Shown: piece after piece, positions 17,406 to 26,865 of the stretch | Layout: each line of letters opens with the position of its first letter | Numbering within the stretch: the first letter of the stretch is position 1 | Source: Pseudomonadota bacterium | Lineage (GTDB): Bacteria > Pseudomonadota > Alphaproteobacteria > Rhizobiales > Hyphomicrobiaceae | DNA length: 64,000 bases | NCBI GenBank assembly: GCA_018242295.1 | Contig: JAFECE010000002.1 | Coordinates: 124,001 to 188,000, forward strand | Reading direction: 5' to 3' | Translations under genes and position numbers: made by a program | Notes under the pieces: generated by a model | What the model was told of the DNA's origin: nothing | Database searches by the model: none | Seen by the model: the letters and a program-made list of their open reading frames with translations, nothing else

Positions 17406-18740
17406 CTAGGCCTCCAAAAGGTTATCTCTCAGCGTCGAGCCGGAATATCGAGTCCGGAGGCGGCCACGGCGCTGCAGTTCAGGAGTGACCAAATTCGCGA
17501 AGTCTTCAAAACATCCTGGCGTATAGGTTGCGGCCAGCATGAAACCATCCGCGCCGCCTTCGTCCATGTAATATTCCATTTGATCGACGATATCTTTCGG
17601 CGTTCCGATCGCGCGAGGCATGCCCATTCCTTGAGCGTAGATCAAGGCGGCTTCTCCCACTGTTACAGGAAGCTTACCTGCGGGATCTTTGGCGTAGAGA
17701 ATTGATTCAAAGAGTCCCTGAATGCCCGGCACTTCAATATTTTGGACATTGTCGGTTAGTTTCATCTTGGAGAAATCCAGACCGAAATGGCCTGAAATCC
17801 ATGCGAGCGCACCCTCAAGCGGGATATGAGACATGATGCGCTCGTATTTTTCCTGCGCTTCCGATCGCGTCTCGGCCACAACCGTCTGGAGTCCGTAAAT
17901 GTACTTTACGCTGCCCCTTGCACGATTGAACTTCGTGTCCAAGCGCTCGTTCAAGTCATCAGCGTATTCGCGCATACGCTCGACGTTTGGATGTACGGCG
18001 AAAATGGCCTCTGCGTGCTTGGCGGCAAAGTCACGGCCTCTGCCCGAAGAGCCTGCCTGCCACAGAACTGGACGCCTCTGAGGCGAGGGAGCGCAGAAAT
18101 GTCTGCCGTGGCATTTGAAGTACTTCCCGTCGTGGGCAACGAGATTGACCTTGGATGGATCGGCGTAAACACCTGACGCCTTATCCGCGACTATGGCATC
18201 GTCGCTCCAAGAATCCCAGAGCTTGTAGCAAACCTCCAAATACTCTTCCATTTTTTCGTAGCGTTCGTTTCGCGGGGTCATGTCCTCATGACCGTAGGCT
18301 TCCCATTCGCTTTTCGAATACGAACTAACGACGTTCCATGCGGCGCGGCCCTCGGTCAAATGGTCGAGGCTCGATAGCAATCTGCTCATGGCGTAGGGAT
18401 GCGTGAACATCGTCGAGAGGGTGACGCCAACGCCGAGGTGCTTCGTTGCGCCGCTGATAATGGTGGCGATCGTCGAAGGCTCGTGAGTTGGACACTGGAC
18501 AGCATATTTTACTGTCGCATCGGAGCTATTTTGGAAAGTCGAGTAAGGGGCGAGCTCGTCGGCGATGAACATGGCATCAAAAAAGCCGCGCTCCATCGTT
18601 TGCGCCATATGACGCCAATACTGCGGCTTTGAGAAATCGTAATTGATCTTGTCCTGAGGATTGCGCCACATTCCTGTCGCATGGCTATTTACACCGTGCT
18701 GAATAAATCCGAGCAGATGAGCTTTCTTTTTTGATGACAT
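17406..18740 (-). CDS. LLM-class FMNH2-dependent monooxygenase, NtaA/SnaA/DszA family
   Basis: The ATG at 18740 has AGGA upstream and gives 444 residues. Family landmarks run the whole length: HATGMWRNP near the N-terminus, ERGFFDAMFIAD, SSLDHLTEGRAAWNVVSSY, LWDSWSDDAIVADKASGVYADP, VLWQAGSSGRGRDFAAKHAEAIF and a C-terminal RTRYSGSTLRDNL. These match two-component monooxygenases such as DszA, NtaA and EmoA, which use reduced flavin and oxygen to cleave C-S or C-N bonds. The closest remembered layout is DszA-like. With a second LLM enzyme and sulfite dehydrogenase genes nearby, an organosulfur substrate is likely but not proven. No flavin reductase gene lies in the window. Confidence 0.85.
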   Translation of the reverse strand: MSSKKKAHLLGFIQHGVNSHATGMWRNPQDKINYDFSKPQYWRHMAQTMERGFFDAMFIADELAPYSTFQNSSDATVKYAVQCPTHEPSTIATIISGATKHLGVGVTLSTMFTHPYAMSRLLSSLDHLTEGRAAWNVVSSYSKSEWEAYGHEDMTPRNERYEKMEEYLEVCYKLWDSWSDDAIVADKASGVYADPSKVNLVAHDGKYFKCHGRHFCAPSPQRRPVLWQAGSSGRGRDFAAKHAEAIFAVHPNVERMREYADDLNERLDTKFNRARGSVKYIYGLQTVVAETRSEAQEKYERIMSHIPLEGALAWISGHFGLDFSKMKLTDNVQNIEVPGIQGLFESILYAKDPAGKLPVTVGEAALIYAQGMGMPRAIGTPKDIVDQMEYYMDEGGADGFMLAATYTPGCFEDFANLVTPELQRRGRLRTRYSGSTLRDNLLEA

Positions 18741-18759
18741 TGACGATTCCTACCCTTGG

Positions 18760-19896
18760 TTAGTTATGGATCGATGAGAGTTCATGATTTTTAGTGGGGG
18801 TCGCTCCGGCCCAATTGGTTTTTAGCGGCCTTATTACTCGCTTCATGAACGGACCTGCATCTCGCATCGGGTCATCGAATTGGCAGACGATTCGTTCGAT
18901 GCCCATTTCGGCTAGAAGGGGAATGCGATTTCTGATTTCATCGAAACTGCCAATGAGCCCCAATTCAAAACCGGCATTGGAATCGATCATCTGCTCTTCG
19001 CTAAGTTGCGACCAAGCGGCTGCGCCGGATTGATCCATCACCCCGCGAAAGAACTCGATGATTTCCGCATTTTTGTTTTCCATTACGGACTTGACGCGAT
19101 CTCGCGCTTGCTCGCTCGTCTCGGCGGCTACAACATATGCATTCACCGCGAATTTGACGGTTCTTCCCCGGTGATTTGCCGCTTGGCGAACAGCTTGAAT
19201 GTGCTTTCTTAGATCCGCGTCATTCATGCCATTGAGAAAGAGGCAGTCGCCCCATTCGGCTGCTAGTTCAATGGCGCGATCCGAATGTCCGGCGATCCAC
19301 ACCTCTGGCATGGACGCTTCGTCGAGTCCGTATGTCGGGTGGCTATCCGACTTAGACGTTGTGTGAGACGACCCACCATTTGGCGCCGTTTCCGGATTTG
19401 AATTGGCCGCCGGCCGGAATAAGCCAAAAATTGACCTGAGAAACGCGTCGGCGCGATCATATCGGCGCTGATGGTCGAGCCATTGGACGCCAGATAATTC
19501 GAACTCTGTTTTCCACCATCCGCAAACGATGTTTAAAGCGAGTCTTCGACGCCCAATCTTGGAAAGGGTGTCAAGCATTCTTGCGACCAAGAAGGGGGAC
19601 CTGAACCCGGGCTTGATCGCGCCACATAGGCCGATCCTATTTGTCGTCGCCGCGATTGCGGCCATGATGCTCCAAGCATCCGCCACGCCTTCAGCCGGCC
19701 CATGAATGCAGTTGAGAAGGTTTTCGGATGCGTACAGGAAGTCAAAGCCCATAGCCTCGGCCTGCTGTGCGATTGCCAAGCAGGCGGGTACGTCTGGTCC
19801 GGCCTGATCCTTCACGCGCAACCAGCCGCCATAGACGGGAAGCCAAATTCCGAATTCGACTTGATCGGGGCGTACTGCGCGCCAAGTATTGTCCAT
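18760..19896 (-). CDS. LLM-class monooxygenase, SsuD/SfnG-like
   Basis: The ATG at 19896, with AAGG upstream, gives 378 residues. The protein begins like a bacterial luciferase-fold enzyme (VEFGIWLPVYGGW) and contains AEAMGFDFLYASENL, ATTNRIGLCGAIKPGF and the diagnostic LNIVCGWWKTEFELSGVQWLDHQRRYDRADAFLRSI block. That block resembles SfnG (dimethyl sulfone monooxygenase) and SsuD (alkanesulfonate monooxygenase). Such enzymes use FMNH2 and O2 to release sulfite or a sulfinate. It is the first gene of the minus-strand operon, 19 bp before the DszA-like gene. The exact substrate is not decidable from sequence. Confidence 0.82.
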   Translation of the reverse strand: MDNTWRAVRPDQVEFGIWLPVYGGWLRVKDQAGPDVPACLAIAQQAEAMGFDFLYASENLLNCIHGPAEGVADAWSIMAAIAATTNRIGLCGAIKPGFRSPFLVARMLDTLSKIGRRRLALNIVCGWWKTEFELSGVQWLDHQRRYDRADAFLRSIFGLFRPAANSNPETAPNGGSSHTTSKSDSHPTYGLDEASMPEVWIAGHSDRAIELAAEWGDCLFLNGMNDADLRKHIQAVRQAANHRGRTVKFAVNAYVVAAETSEQARDRVKSVMENKNAEIIEFFRGVMDQSGAAAWSQLSEEQMIDSNAGFELGLIGSFDEIRNRIPLLAEMGIERIVCQFDDPMRDAGPFMKRVIRPLKTNWAGATPTKNHELSSIHN

Positions 19897-20303
19897 AAAT
19901 ATTCTGCCTTATATTTCTTATTATTCTGATGGAGAAAGTATAATCGCGATGAGCGAAGGTATTATAAGGACAAATTTTTTCATGATGCTGTCTGCGTCGG
20001 TTAGATCGTTTCGCTATATTTGGAACTCATCTTGAGCTAAACGTAATCTATTCGACATGAAAACGGAGTCAAGCCGGAAAAATATGAAAAAACAATCACT
20101 TAAGTTGGATTGCAGTAGTTGGATTGATGCTTGGCGATCTTTTGAATAAATTGTTCTTATGTTGGCCAAGTTGCGTTGATGTGCTTTGATCCGGGGGCAA
20201 GCTTCCTCGTCGAGGGCTTCCCTGCTCCGGGAGGGGAAAATCGCAGTTGCTTTGCGCGTTGGCCGGGGCGCGGCGCCAACAGCTCTCTTGATAGAAGGTG
20301 GGC
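19897..20303. promoter_or_regulatory. AT-rich divergent promoter region (LLM operon / LysR gene)
   Basis: This gene-free region lies between the divergent first monooxygenase gene and the LysR gene, the standard place for LysR binding. It is visibly richer in A and T than its surroundings. It contains a direct repeat of AGTTGGATTG at 20103-20112 and 20117-20126 and a loose ATTAT-N15-ATAAT inverted repeat at 19920-19944, both candidate operator elements. Confidence 0.5.
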
Positions 20304-21200
20304 ATGACGCTTGAGCAGATGAAAATCTTCCGAGAAGCCGCCCGCTTCGGTAGCTTTACAGTCGCAGCCGATCATCTCGGTTTGACGCAGTCGGCTGTAA
20401 GCATGTCGATTAAGAAGATCGAGGAGCGAAACAATATCGTCCTGTTCGAAAGGGCAGGTAAGGGGCTCGTGTTGACTGATGCCGGTCAGTTTCTGTTTAG
20501 AGAAGTGTCGCGCAATCTCGCTAATCTCGATCTCCTCTCCCGCCGCTTGAAAGATTTTGAGACGGGTAGCAAGGAACCGGCTGCCGTGGCCTGCACTCAA
20601 CACGTCTATAACTTTTGGATGCCGGGAATCGTCTCGGAACCTGGCAAGGTTTTCCGCTCATCAGTGGATTTGATCGTCGGCGCAGCCGATGACGTAACGG
20701 CTTGGGTTATGCGCGGAACCGTCGACATGGGCCTCACCGAGAGGCAACCCTGCCACCCATTGTTCGAACATGCCAATGTCTTCAACGACCGGATCATTCT
20801 CGTTGCTGCTTCCGACAAAGCCCAGACGGTTCCCGATAATGTCGGTTTCGGCGACCTTGAAAAATATGGCCCGGTTATTTGGGCACTCGATGATCATGAC
20901 CGAGTGATAGGACAAGCGCTTAGCGATGCGGGAGTTGATCCAAGTCAATTGCAGCACTCCGCACTTCGTTTTGAAACTGTGGAAGCAGTATTGTGTTCGC
21001 TAAGATACGGCCGGGCGATTGGATTTGTGTCGGAGGCAGCTGCTAGCTCCGCGATTGCTGCCAACCATTTGAGGAGAGTAGGAGAGCTTGAAATTGAATT
21101 GAAGTACTATCTGTTTTGTAAAAAGGGGTACGATATCGCGAATATCGCAAAGCGAGTGTCAATTGCTGCGATGGATATGACTGGTAGAAGGCCGGGTTAG
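20304..21200 (+). CDS. LysR-family transcriptional regulator
   Basis: The ATG at 20304 follows AGAAGG by six bases and gives 298 residues. The N-terminal winged helix-turn-helix is typical (MKIFREAARFGSFTVAADHLGLTQSAVSMSIKKIEERNNIVLFER), and a periplasmic-binding-like effector domain follows. LysR regulators usually control a divergent operon and respond to a substrate or intermediate. Here the divergent unit is the monooxygenase-ribB operon. The CysB/Cbl branch senses sulfur compounds, but I cannot place this protein in that branch by eye. Confidence 0.9.
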   Translation: MTLEQMKIFREAARFGSFTVAADHLGLTQSAVSMSIKKIEERNNIVLFERAGKGLVLTDAGQFLFREVSRNLANLDLLSRRLKDFETGSKEPAAVACTQHVYNFWMPGIVSEPGKVFRSSVDLIVGAADDVTAWVMRGTVDMGLTERQPCHPLFEHANVFNDRIILVAASDKAQTVPDNVGFGDLEKYGPVIWALDDHDRVIGQALSDAGVDPSQLQHSALRFETVEAVLCSLRYGRAIGFVSEAAASSAIAANHLRRVGELEIELKYYLFCKKGYDIANIAKRVSIAAMDMTGRRPG

Positions 21201-21532
21201 TTCTAGCGATTGAGTCGTTATGCTTTTGCCCTTCGAAGCCTATTTCAAAATTCTGGACGAAGAAAAGGGATGGCATTATCGGCGAAAACGCCGGTTGGCC
21301 AAGCCATTGAAACCGACGAGAACGGTTTAATAGAATTTAGGTCTACGTCGACTTCAACGGTGAACTGGCCGTGCAACCGATCAGCGTGAAGCTTTGTAAG
21401 TTCGCTTGCACGGGAGGCCACAAGGAGCCCTATGGCCTCTCACGCAGCGCGGTGAAGTTGAGCCTGGTGTCGCCGAGACCTGAACGGCACGAAGATGTAC
21501 AGCTATTCAAGCCCATCTCAACTGTGCGGTCC
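21201..21532. other. Gap between convergent genes
   Basis: The stretch holds short open frames around 21340-21590 without a start signal or recognised family. It lies between the convergent ends of the LysR and YeiH genes. No terminator hairpin was identified with confidence. Confidence 0.4.
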
Positions 21533-22600
21533 TCAAGCAACGAGCTTGATGAGAGCCAAGCTGAAGCCGGCGATGAACAGCGATGAAATGGCGCCAAGCA
21601 GGAGTGGCTTTAAGCCTTTTGCCTTGAGCTTCATGATGTCCGTTTCGAGTCCCATCGCGGCGAGCGCTATGGATAACAGAAACGTCGTCACTGGCACGAT
21701 GATGTTCTTCACGTCTGGCGGAACGACGATCACGCTATTCACCGCGACGAGTGCGATGAAGCCGACAACGAACCATGGCATCGGAGCCTTGGCCTTGACG
21801 CTTGCGCCGTCGCTGTGATGCTGCAAGGAGTTCCGCGCTGCCAGCAAGCCGAGAGTAATGACGACGGGCGCCAGCAGCATCACGCGACTGAGCTTCGCGA
21901 TCGTGCCGTATTCTCCCGAGGCTTGGCCGTACTGGAAGGATGCGGCGACGACCTGAGCTATCTCATGGATCGATGCGCCGGCCCAGAGCCCGAAGCCGTG
22001 GGTATCCAAGTGGAGAAAGGCTGGAAGCAAGGGATAAATGAACATCGATATCGAGCCAAAGATGGTTACGCAGGCGACGGCGTAGGCCACATCTTCGTCG
22101 TGACCCTTCGTGACTGTATTCGTCGCGATGACGGCGGATGCGCCACAAATCGATGTGCCAGCGGCGATGAGCTGCGTCAGCTTACGGTCGACCCCCATGA
22201 CAGGGCCCAACCAACTCGTGAAAACGAATGTGGCTATCAATGTCGCGACGATGATCGCAAATCCGATCGGTCCCACCTCGACGATCTGCTGCGCCGTCAG
22301 CTGGAAACCGAGAAGAATAATGGCGAACCGCAGGATGCGCCGAAGCGAGAAGGTTACGCCCTCCTTGGCGCGTCGCGGTGTGCCAACGATGTTGTGGAAA
22401 GCAATACCCAGGACAATGGCGAGGATCATGGGGCTGAATGTTCCGACCCCGGGTAATGCGCGAAGAGCAAAGGCAAGCGCTGCGATCGTGGCAGTAAGAA
22501 AAAGTCCGGGCCACACGCCTTGACCAAAGCTCCACGCGGTTGATCGATCTTGAAAATCGGTTGTGGAAGCGGATTCACTGGTCTGCGAGGCGTCCTGCAT
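21533..22600 (-). CDS. YeiH-family (UPF0324) putative sulfate/sulfite exporter
   Basis: The ATG at 22600 has AGGAG seven bases upstream and gives 355 residues with about ten hydrophobic segments. Family landmarks are visible: [14 protein letters not shown], the [36 protein letters not shown] block, and [14 protein letters not shown]. YeiH proteins are polytopic inner-membrane proteins often annotated as sulfate exporters. Biochemical evidence for the family is limited. Lying between an organosulfur operon and a sulfite dehydrogenase, it plausibly exports sulfite released by the monooxygenases to periplasmic SorAB. It is divergent from sorA. Confidence 0.85.
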   Translation of the reverse strand: MQDASQTSESASTTDFQDRSTAWSFGQGVWPGLFLTATIAALAFALRALPGVGTFSPMILAIVLGIAFHNIVGTPRRAKEGVTFSLRRILRFAIILLGFQLTAQQIVEVGPIGFAIIVATLIATFVFTSWLGPVMGVDRKLTQLIAAGTSICGASAVIATNTVTKGHDEDVAYAVACVTIFGSISMFIYPLLPAFLHLDTHGFGLWAGASIHEIAQVVAASFQYGQASGEYGTIAKLSRVMLLAPVVITLGLLAARNSLQHHSDGASVKAKAPMPWFVVGFIALVAVNSVIVVPPDVKNIIVPVTTFLLSIALAAMGLETDIMKLKAKGLKPLLLGAISSLFIAGFSLALIKLVA

Positions 22601-23273
22601 TGCATTCTCCTATCTGGCGCGCCGCAGCATCCGGTCCTTCTTCTCCACATTCCAACGCAAAAATTTTCTGGTTCTGATCGGGTTTTCTGATGATTTGGAG
22701 ACTGATGAATTGCGCGACGAAGCTGCAAATACCGATGACGACGGTCGTGACGACCGGCCACCCCCGCGCTGGATTATGATGCTACGAGAAAGGCGCGCTT
22801 AGCGGCCAGATGCGCAAACGGCTCTGACAACAGAACTACATCGCGATACGAGCATGAGGTCTGCCACGTGCGCTCAGGGCTCGTCCTTCGGATGAACATC
22901 GCTTTGTGGTGACGGTCGAGAGCGCGTTGGAACACTGCGCCTCACAGCCATCTTCGATAACTCTGTAAAAAAGGGCAGATGCACTTTCGCCAGTATTTCG
23001 TGCCGCAGCAGCGCTCCTCGATCACCTCGGACTCGAATTTACAATGACGCGCCTTCTGTCCTATGCACATCGGTTCCTGAACCAAGTAAGAGCCTGCGCA
23101 TCCTCTTCAAAATTATCTAAACGTCAGCAAGGCTCTTCGGCTCACAGAGTCAAATTTTCGCTCTGTCATAAACGCAGCCGATCGGAACGTTCGGAAAGTT
23201 CTGTTGGACGGTCGCTCCGATCGCCTTTCTCATGGACAAAAGGCATTTCCATGCTTTCTATTGGAGATCATCC
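22601..23273. other. Long divergent intergenic region (yeiH-like / sorA)
   Basis: There are 673 bp without an intact gene between two divergent sulfur genes. On the minus strand around 22610-22770 an open frame without a start codon encodes a hydrophobic stretch (VVTTVVIGICSFVAQFISLQ), perhaps a decayed small membrane protein. Promoters for both neighbours must lie here. Confidence 0.4.
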
Positions 23274-24506
23274 ATGGGTCCATCGGATACCAGAAGCAGG
23301 ATCTTGACGCGCCGGGCTTTGCTGGGGCAAGCCGCTTTCAGCGGGACAGCTTTCATCGCGGCCCCTTTACGGGCGAGCACGATCAACCTGCCTTTTTTGA
23401 ACGGCAGCAGAGAAATGACCGGTGCTTTTCCGCAGAAAGGAGAGATGGTTCTGCAGCGGACAAGAGCGCCCTTGCTGGAGACGCCATGGGAGACATTCGA
23501 TAAAGATGTCTTCACGCCCAACGATAAGTTTTACGTCCGCTGGCACTGGGGAGGCATCCCAGAAACAGTCGACGCCAACACATTCCGTCTCAGGGTGCAT
23601 GGAAACGTCGAACGCCAACTTGCGCTCTCGCTTGCCGATCTCATGCACAAACTGCCACGGGTTGAGCTTGCAGCCGTCAATCAGTGTTCGGGGAATTCCC
23701 GAGGCTTCTTCGCTCCACGCGTACCAGGCGCGCAATGGGGAAATGGCGCCATGGGCAACGCGAAATGGGCGGGCTTTCGCCTGAAGGATCTTCTCGATTT
23801 GGCCGGCGTAAAGGCCGGAAGCGTGCAGGTGCGTTTTGCCGGGCTCGAGCAGCCGGTCGTCGATGACGCTCCGCCATTCTTGAAGTCGCTTGCCATCGAT
23901 CATGCGAGAGATGGCGAGGTTATGGTTGCCTACGCCATGAATGGACAAGCGCTCCCGTTCCTCAATGGCTTTCCGTTACGCTTGGTCGTCCCAGGGTGGT
24001 ACGCAACCTATTGGGTAAAGATGCTGGCGGACATCGACGTGCTTGATAAGCCTGACGAGAATTTCTGGACTAAGAAGGCTTACCTCATTCCGGATACGCC
24101 GCGGGCCGATATCCTGCCTGGGATAACGGACGTGAAAATGGTGCCGATCAACCGCATGGTCCCTCGCTCTTTTGTAACCAATCTCAGCTCGGGCGAACGC
24201 ATAAAGGCTTCGGGGCGGAATGATGTACGCGGAATTGCGTTCGGAGGAGATTGCGGCGTTGCAAAGGTCGAGATATCCGTCGACAGCGGAGCCAATTGGC
24301 AGCTTGCAGAGCTTGGCCCCGATGAGGGTAAGTATGGCTTCCGGCGATGGACCGCGAAATTCACCTCACCGGCTGTTGGCCAACGATTAAGTCTCAAGAC
24401 TCGTTGCGTGAATGCAAATGGCTTGGCCCAGCCTGACAAACCAAACTGGAATGCCTCAGGCTTCATGCGCAACGTCATCGAGACAGTGGACCTTGTGACC
24501 GTTTGA
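23274..24506 (+). CDS. sorA: Sulfite dehydrogenase, molybdopterin subunit (SorA-like)
   Basis: The ATG at 23274 follows TTGGAG and gives 410 residues with a Tat leader (RILTRRALLGQAAF), so the enzyme is exported folded to the periplasm. The sulfite-oxidase fold is shown by YVRWHWGG, the molybdenum-ligand region AAVNQCSGNSRGFF (Cys138), WAGFRLKDLL, NGFPLRLVVPGWYATYWVKML and a C-terminal dimerisation domain (VEISVDSGANWQLAEL...RRWTAKF). It oxidises sulfite to sulfate and passes electrons to a c-type cytochrome encoded 9 bp downstream. SoxC is the main alternative, but the single-heme partner and absence of other sox sulfur genes favour SorA. Confidence 0.87.
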   Translation: MGPSDTRSRILTRRALLGQAAFSGTAFIAAPLRASTINLPFLNGSREMTGAFPQKGEMVLQRTRAPLLETPWETFDKDVFTPNDKFYVRWHWGGIPETVDANTFRLRVHGNVERQLALSLADLMHKLPRVELAAVNQCSGNSRGFFAPRVPGAQWGNGAMGNAKWAGFRLKDLLDLAGVKAGSVQVRFAGLEQPVVDDAPPFLKSLAIDHARDGEVMVAYAMNGQALPFLNGFPLRLVVPGWYATYWVKMLADIDVLDKPDENFWTKKAYLIPDTPRADILPGITDVKMVPINRMVPRSFVTNLSSGERIKASGRNDVRGIAFGGDCGVAKVEISVDSGANWQLAELGPDEGKYGFRRWTAKFTSPAVGQRLSLKTRCVNANGLAQPDKPNWNASGFMRNVIETVDLVTV

Positions 24507-24515
24507 GGAGAATCC

Positions 24516-24845
24516 ATGCGATCTTACGTTCAAATCACCGGCATCGTGGTCACCGCGCTGCTGACTGGAACTGCACTGGCGCACGATTCGGCTCCTCTTA
24601 AATCGGAAAACTTTGATCTGCCCGTCGGCGACCGACAATTCACGGGACCAGGCTCGGAGGTTGCGAACAACAATTGTCTAACCTGTCATTCGGCAGGAAT
24701 GGTGACGGTCCAGGCCCCCCTCTCGAAAGAGGTTTGGGAGGGAATCGTGAAGAAGATGATCAAAGTGTATAAGGCGCCCGTTGCTGACGGTGATGTTGCA
24801 GCCATTGTTGACTATCTGAGCAACAATCCGGCGGCCAGCAAATAA
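24516..24845 (+). CDS. sorB: Sulfite dehydrogenase cytochrome c subunit (SorB-like)
   Basis: An AGGAG site precedes the ATG. The 109-residue product has a signal peptide (VVTALLTGTALA) and one heme-binding CLTCH motif (Cys54, Cys57, His58). Likely axial Met residues lie in the VKKMIKVYKAP segment. The length and position directly behind the molybdenum subunit match SorB, the mono-heme electron acceptor of SorA in the periplasm. Electrons would continue to a soluble cytochrome and a terminal oxidase. The gap to sorA is 9 bp, so they are one transcript. Confidence 0.88.
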   Translation: MRSYVQITGIVVTALLTGTALAHDSAPLKSENFDLPVGDRQFTGPGSEVANNNCLTCHSAGMVTVQAPLSKEVWEGIVKKMIKVYKAPVADGDVAAIVDYLSNNPAASK

Positions 24846-25455
24846 GTTGTTCCGCTAAACTCGCCGGTCACAGGATGAAGCGACTCGCCAGACTCGGGAG
24901 ATGAATCGCTCTCGTGCACGTGGTGCATGGTTTCCGGCGAATGCCCCGAAATCTCCGTATCAATCTGTTGATTGGCGGTAACGCGTTTTGAGGGTGGTTG
25001 TCGCCCTTTTAAGGGCTATTTTTGCGAATCAGTCGGTGCCGCGATAGCAGGTGATCGGATGCAGCTTTGTCCCTGGACGCGGAGAAAGTGGCATCTTTTA
25101 CACTGAAGATGCGATCGCTTATCCGCCAAATGCACCCATCGCCGTCGGCGTGCCGCAGCCAATAGCGTGAAGTTCCCGGATTTCCGCCGGCACGCTTTGC
25201 GATGGCCTTCATGATTTAAGCGACTGCGAAGGGTCTTCAAGACAACTCCCGCATGTTGCAAGTCCCCCTTCAACCAGGAAACAGCCGAAGTATTGTCGCC
25301 GATTTTGCGCTGTAGGTTCACGCTTTGCTTACGCAATATTACGATTTTTCATCGTCCTTGGGACATTGGCTGTCCTTATCAAAGTCGAGCTTCTAAACCT
25401 TAGTCAGTCGGCTTCGCACAGTGGGCACGCGATTTTAAGCGAGCTTGGAGAAGCT
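24846..25455. other. Gene-free stretch after sorB
   Basis: No convincing gene is present in about 600 bp. The stretch contains one clear terminator hairpin at 25003-25023 and, at its right end, the promoter and ribosome site of the next small secreted-protein gene. Confidence 0.45.
25003..25023 (+). terminator. Rho-independent terminator after sorAB
   Basis: GCCCTT/AAGGGC forms a tight stem (25003-25016), followed by TATTTTT. It lies about 160 bp downstream of sorB with no gene between. Confidence 0.75.
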
Positions 25456-25773
25456 ATGAGGAAACCTATTCTCGCCTGCGTTTCTGCTTTGCTCGTTTCA
25501 TTAAGCGGACCGGTATCGGCAGAACAAATCATTCCCCCTTCGCTCGGTAGCAAGCCGCTGGTCGAGCAAGCACAGTGGCGCGGGCATCCTGGTTTTCGCC
25601 GCGGCTGGAATCGTGGGTGGCGAGGAAATCGTTGGCACGGTGGCTGGCGTCGAGGCTGGCGGCCAGGCGTCGCAATCGTTGGAACCTGCGTTGCGGTTCG
25701 CAACTCGTGCGCGGCGCGATGGGGTTGGGGTGGGCCGAATTGGCGTCGCTGTGTCTGGCGGCGCGGATGCTGA
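25456..25773 (+). CDS. Small secreted Trp/Arg/Gly-rich protein
   Basis: The ATG at 25456 has GGAG upstream and gives 105 residues. A signal peptide (ILACVSALLVSLSGPVSA) is followed by a mature region dominated by Trp, Arg and Gly (GHPGFRRGWNRGWRGNRWHGG). It ends with several Cys, and its last four residues are RRGC. The composition is distinctive but points to no enzymatic role. Basic, aromatic, Cys-containing secreted proteins of this kind are common and uncharacterised in Hyphomicrobiales. Confidence 0.65.
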   Translation: MRKPILACVSALLVSLSGPVSAEQIIPPSLGSKPLVEQAQWRGHPGFRRGWNRGWRGNRWHGGWRRGWRPGVAIVGTCVAVRNSCAARWGWGGPNWRRCVWRRGC

Positions 25774-25808
25774 TTCAAATTAAAATATAAGCGTTCTGGA
25801 GACCGACA

Positions 25809-26189
25809 ATGCTGTTCAATGAAGGCTTCACATTCCGCAATTTTCTGGTCGATGCTTTTACGATCTTCATGTTCTTTATCTTGATATGGCTGCTAATAAC
25901 CGTCTTCGCTGATCTGTTTAGCCGTCGGGATATTTCCGGCTTCGCCAAAGTAATATGGACAATCGTGCTCATTGTATTTCCGTACCTCGGCGTCTTCGCT
26001 TACATCCTTACGCAGTCCAATGGCATGTACGAACGACGCGTAGAACAGGCCCAGCAGGTGCGAGATGATTTACGAAAGGCCGTAGGCTTTAGCGTTGCCG
26101 ATGAGCTTGAAAAACTCAACCGGTTGAGAGCTGCTGGAACGGTTTCAGATCAGGAATACGGGCGCTTGCGGGCTCGTTTGGTAACGTAA
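25809..26189 (+). CDS. Small membrane protein with PLDc_N-like and SHOCT-like regions
   Basis: A GGAG site precedes the ATG. The 126 residues contain two membrane segments (FTIFMFFILIWLLITVFADLF and VIWTIVLIVFPYLGVFAYIL). The hydrophilic tail ends in a SHOCT-like motif (ELEKLNRLRAAGTVSDQEYGRLRARL), a short C-terminal helix-turn pattern seen in many small membrane proteins. This organisation is common in phospholipase D N-terminal-like membrane proteins of unknown function. A nearly identical copy of its last 60 bp occurs in a remnant at 6769-6828. Confidence 0.75.
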   Translation: MLFNEGFTFRNFLVDAFTIFMFFILIWLLITVFADLFSRRDISGFAKVIWTIVLIVFPYLGVFAYILTQSNGMYERRVEQAQQVRDDLRKAVGFSVADELEKLNRLRAAGTVSDQEYGRLRARLVT

Positions 26190-26190
26190 G

Positions 26191-26394
26191 TTAGCTTGCT
26201 TCCTCACCGTTCCGTCGCTGGTGTTGCGCCGAGCCCTTTGGCATCTGAGCCAGGCTTTGGCGAACCTCACGCAGGATTGAGTTAAGCGAGCGGGCTTTTT
26301 CGAGGCTTTCTTTCGTCCGCAGACCGTGTGAATAGCGGCCATTGCGCTCGCCTCGCGGCGCGCCGGCATAGGCACCGTGAAACCGGCAGACAGC
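26191..26394 (-). pseudogene. Remnant of a small HGxxxGAPxGxRN-type conserved protein
   Basis: The minus frame reads CRFHGAYAGAPRGERNGRYSHGLRTKESLEKARSL... and ends at 26191. This resembles a common short alphaproteobacterial protein with a Cys/His-containing N-terminus and a GAPxGxRN box. A stop codon (26395-26397) lies directly upstream in frame and no start codon remains, so the N-terminus is lost or frameshifted. It is convergent with the preceding membrane-protein gene, with one base between them. Confidence 0.5.
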
Positions 26395-26512
26395 TTACTT
26401 TCACAGTACAGAGCACGGCGCTGTTGACGGCCTAAGCTATCTCCGTGGTGTTTCCCGAAGACAGGATATCGCGGCGCACATAGTGCACAGCATGCGCGTC
26501 TTGAGTTATTCG

Positions 26513-26650
26513 CCCGCCCCGGTGCCAAGAAATTGGTTTAAGCCGAAAAGGCCGCCGCTACGGGCGGGCGCCCGCAAACGCATGGGTTATATTCGGTTTT
26601 CTCTGCGGGAAATAATTGTGACAGTAGAATATCCACATATTTCTGTTTTG
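26513..26650. repeat. Diverged direct repeat, copy 1
   Basis: The unit begins CCCGCCCCGGTGCCAAGAAA and reads through TTTAAGCCGAAAAGGCCGCC to a GCGGGAAATAATTG segment. It matches the unit at 26866 in order and spacing, with scattered substitutions, strongest over the first 70 bp. Confidence 0.6.
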
Positions 26651-26865
26651 GAGAAAACTGCATTGATCGAGTCGAGTATTACGATATGCGCGGGTTTCGG
26701 CGCCTCGTCCGTCGAGACCTAAGCCGTTTCGTGATGAGGGGCACGGCAGCCGATGTGCGGTGTCTGTGCGGCTGCGTTTCGCCTAGACGAGACTGAAATG
26801 TGTGCCGCGATAAGGGCGCGAGTCTCGCCATACCGACGGTTGTGAAAATCCCTCCCACGGACGCC

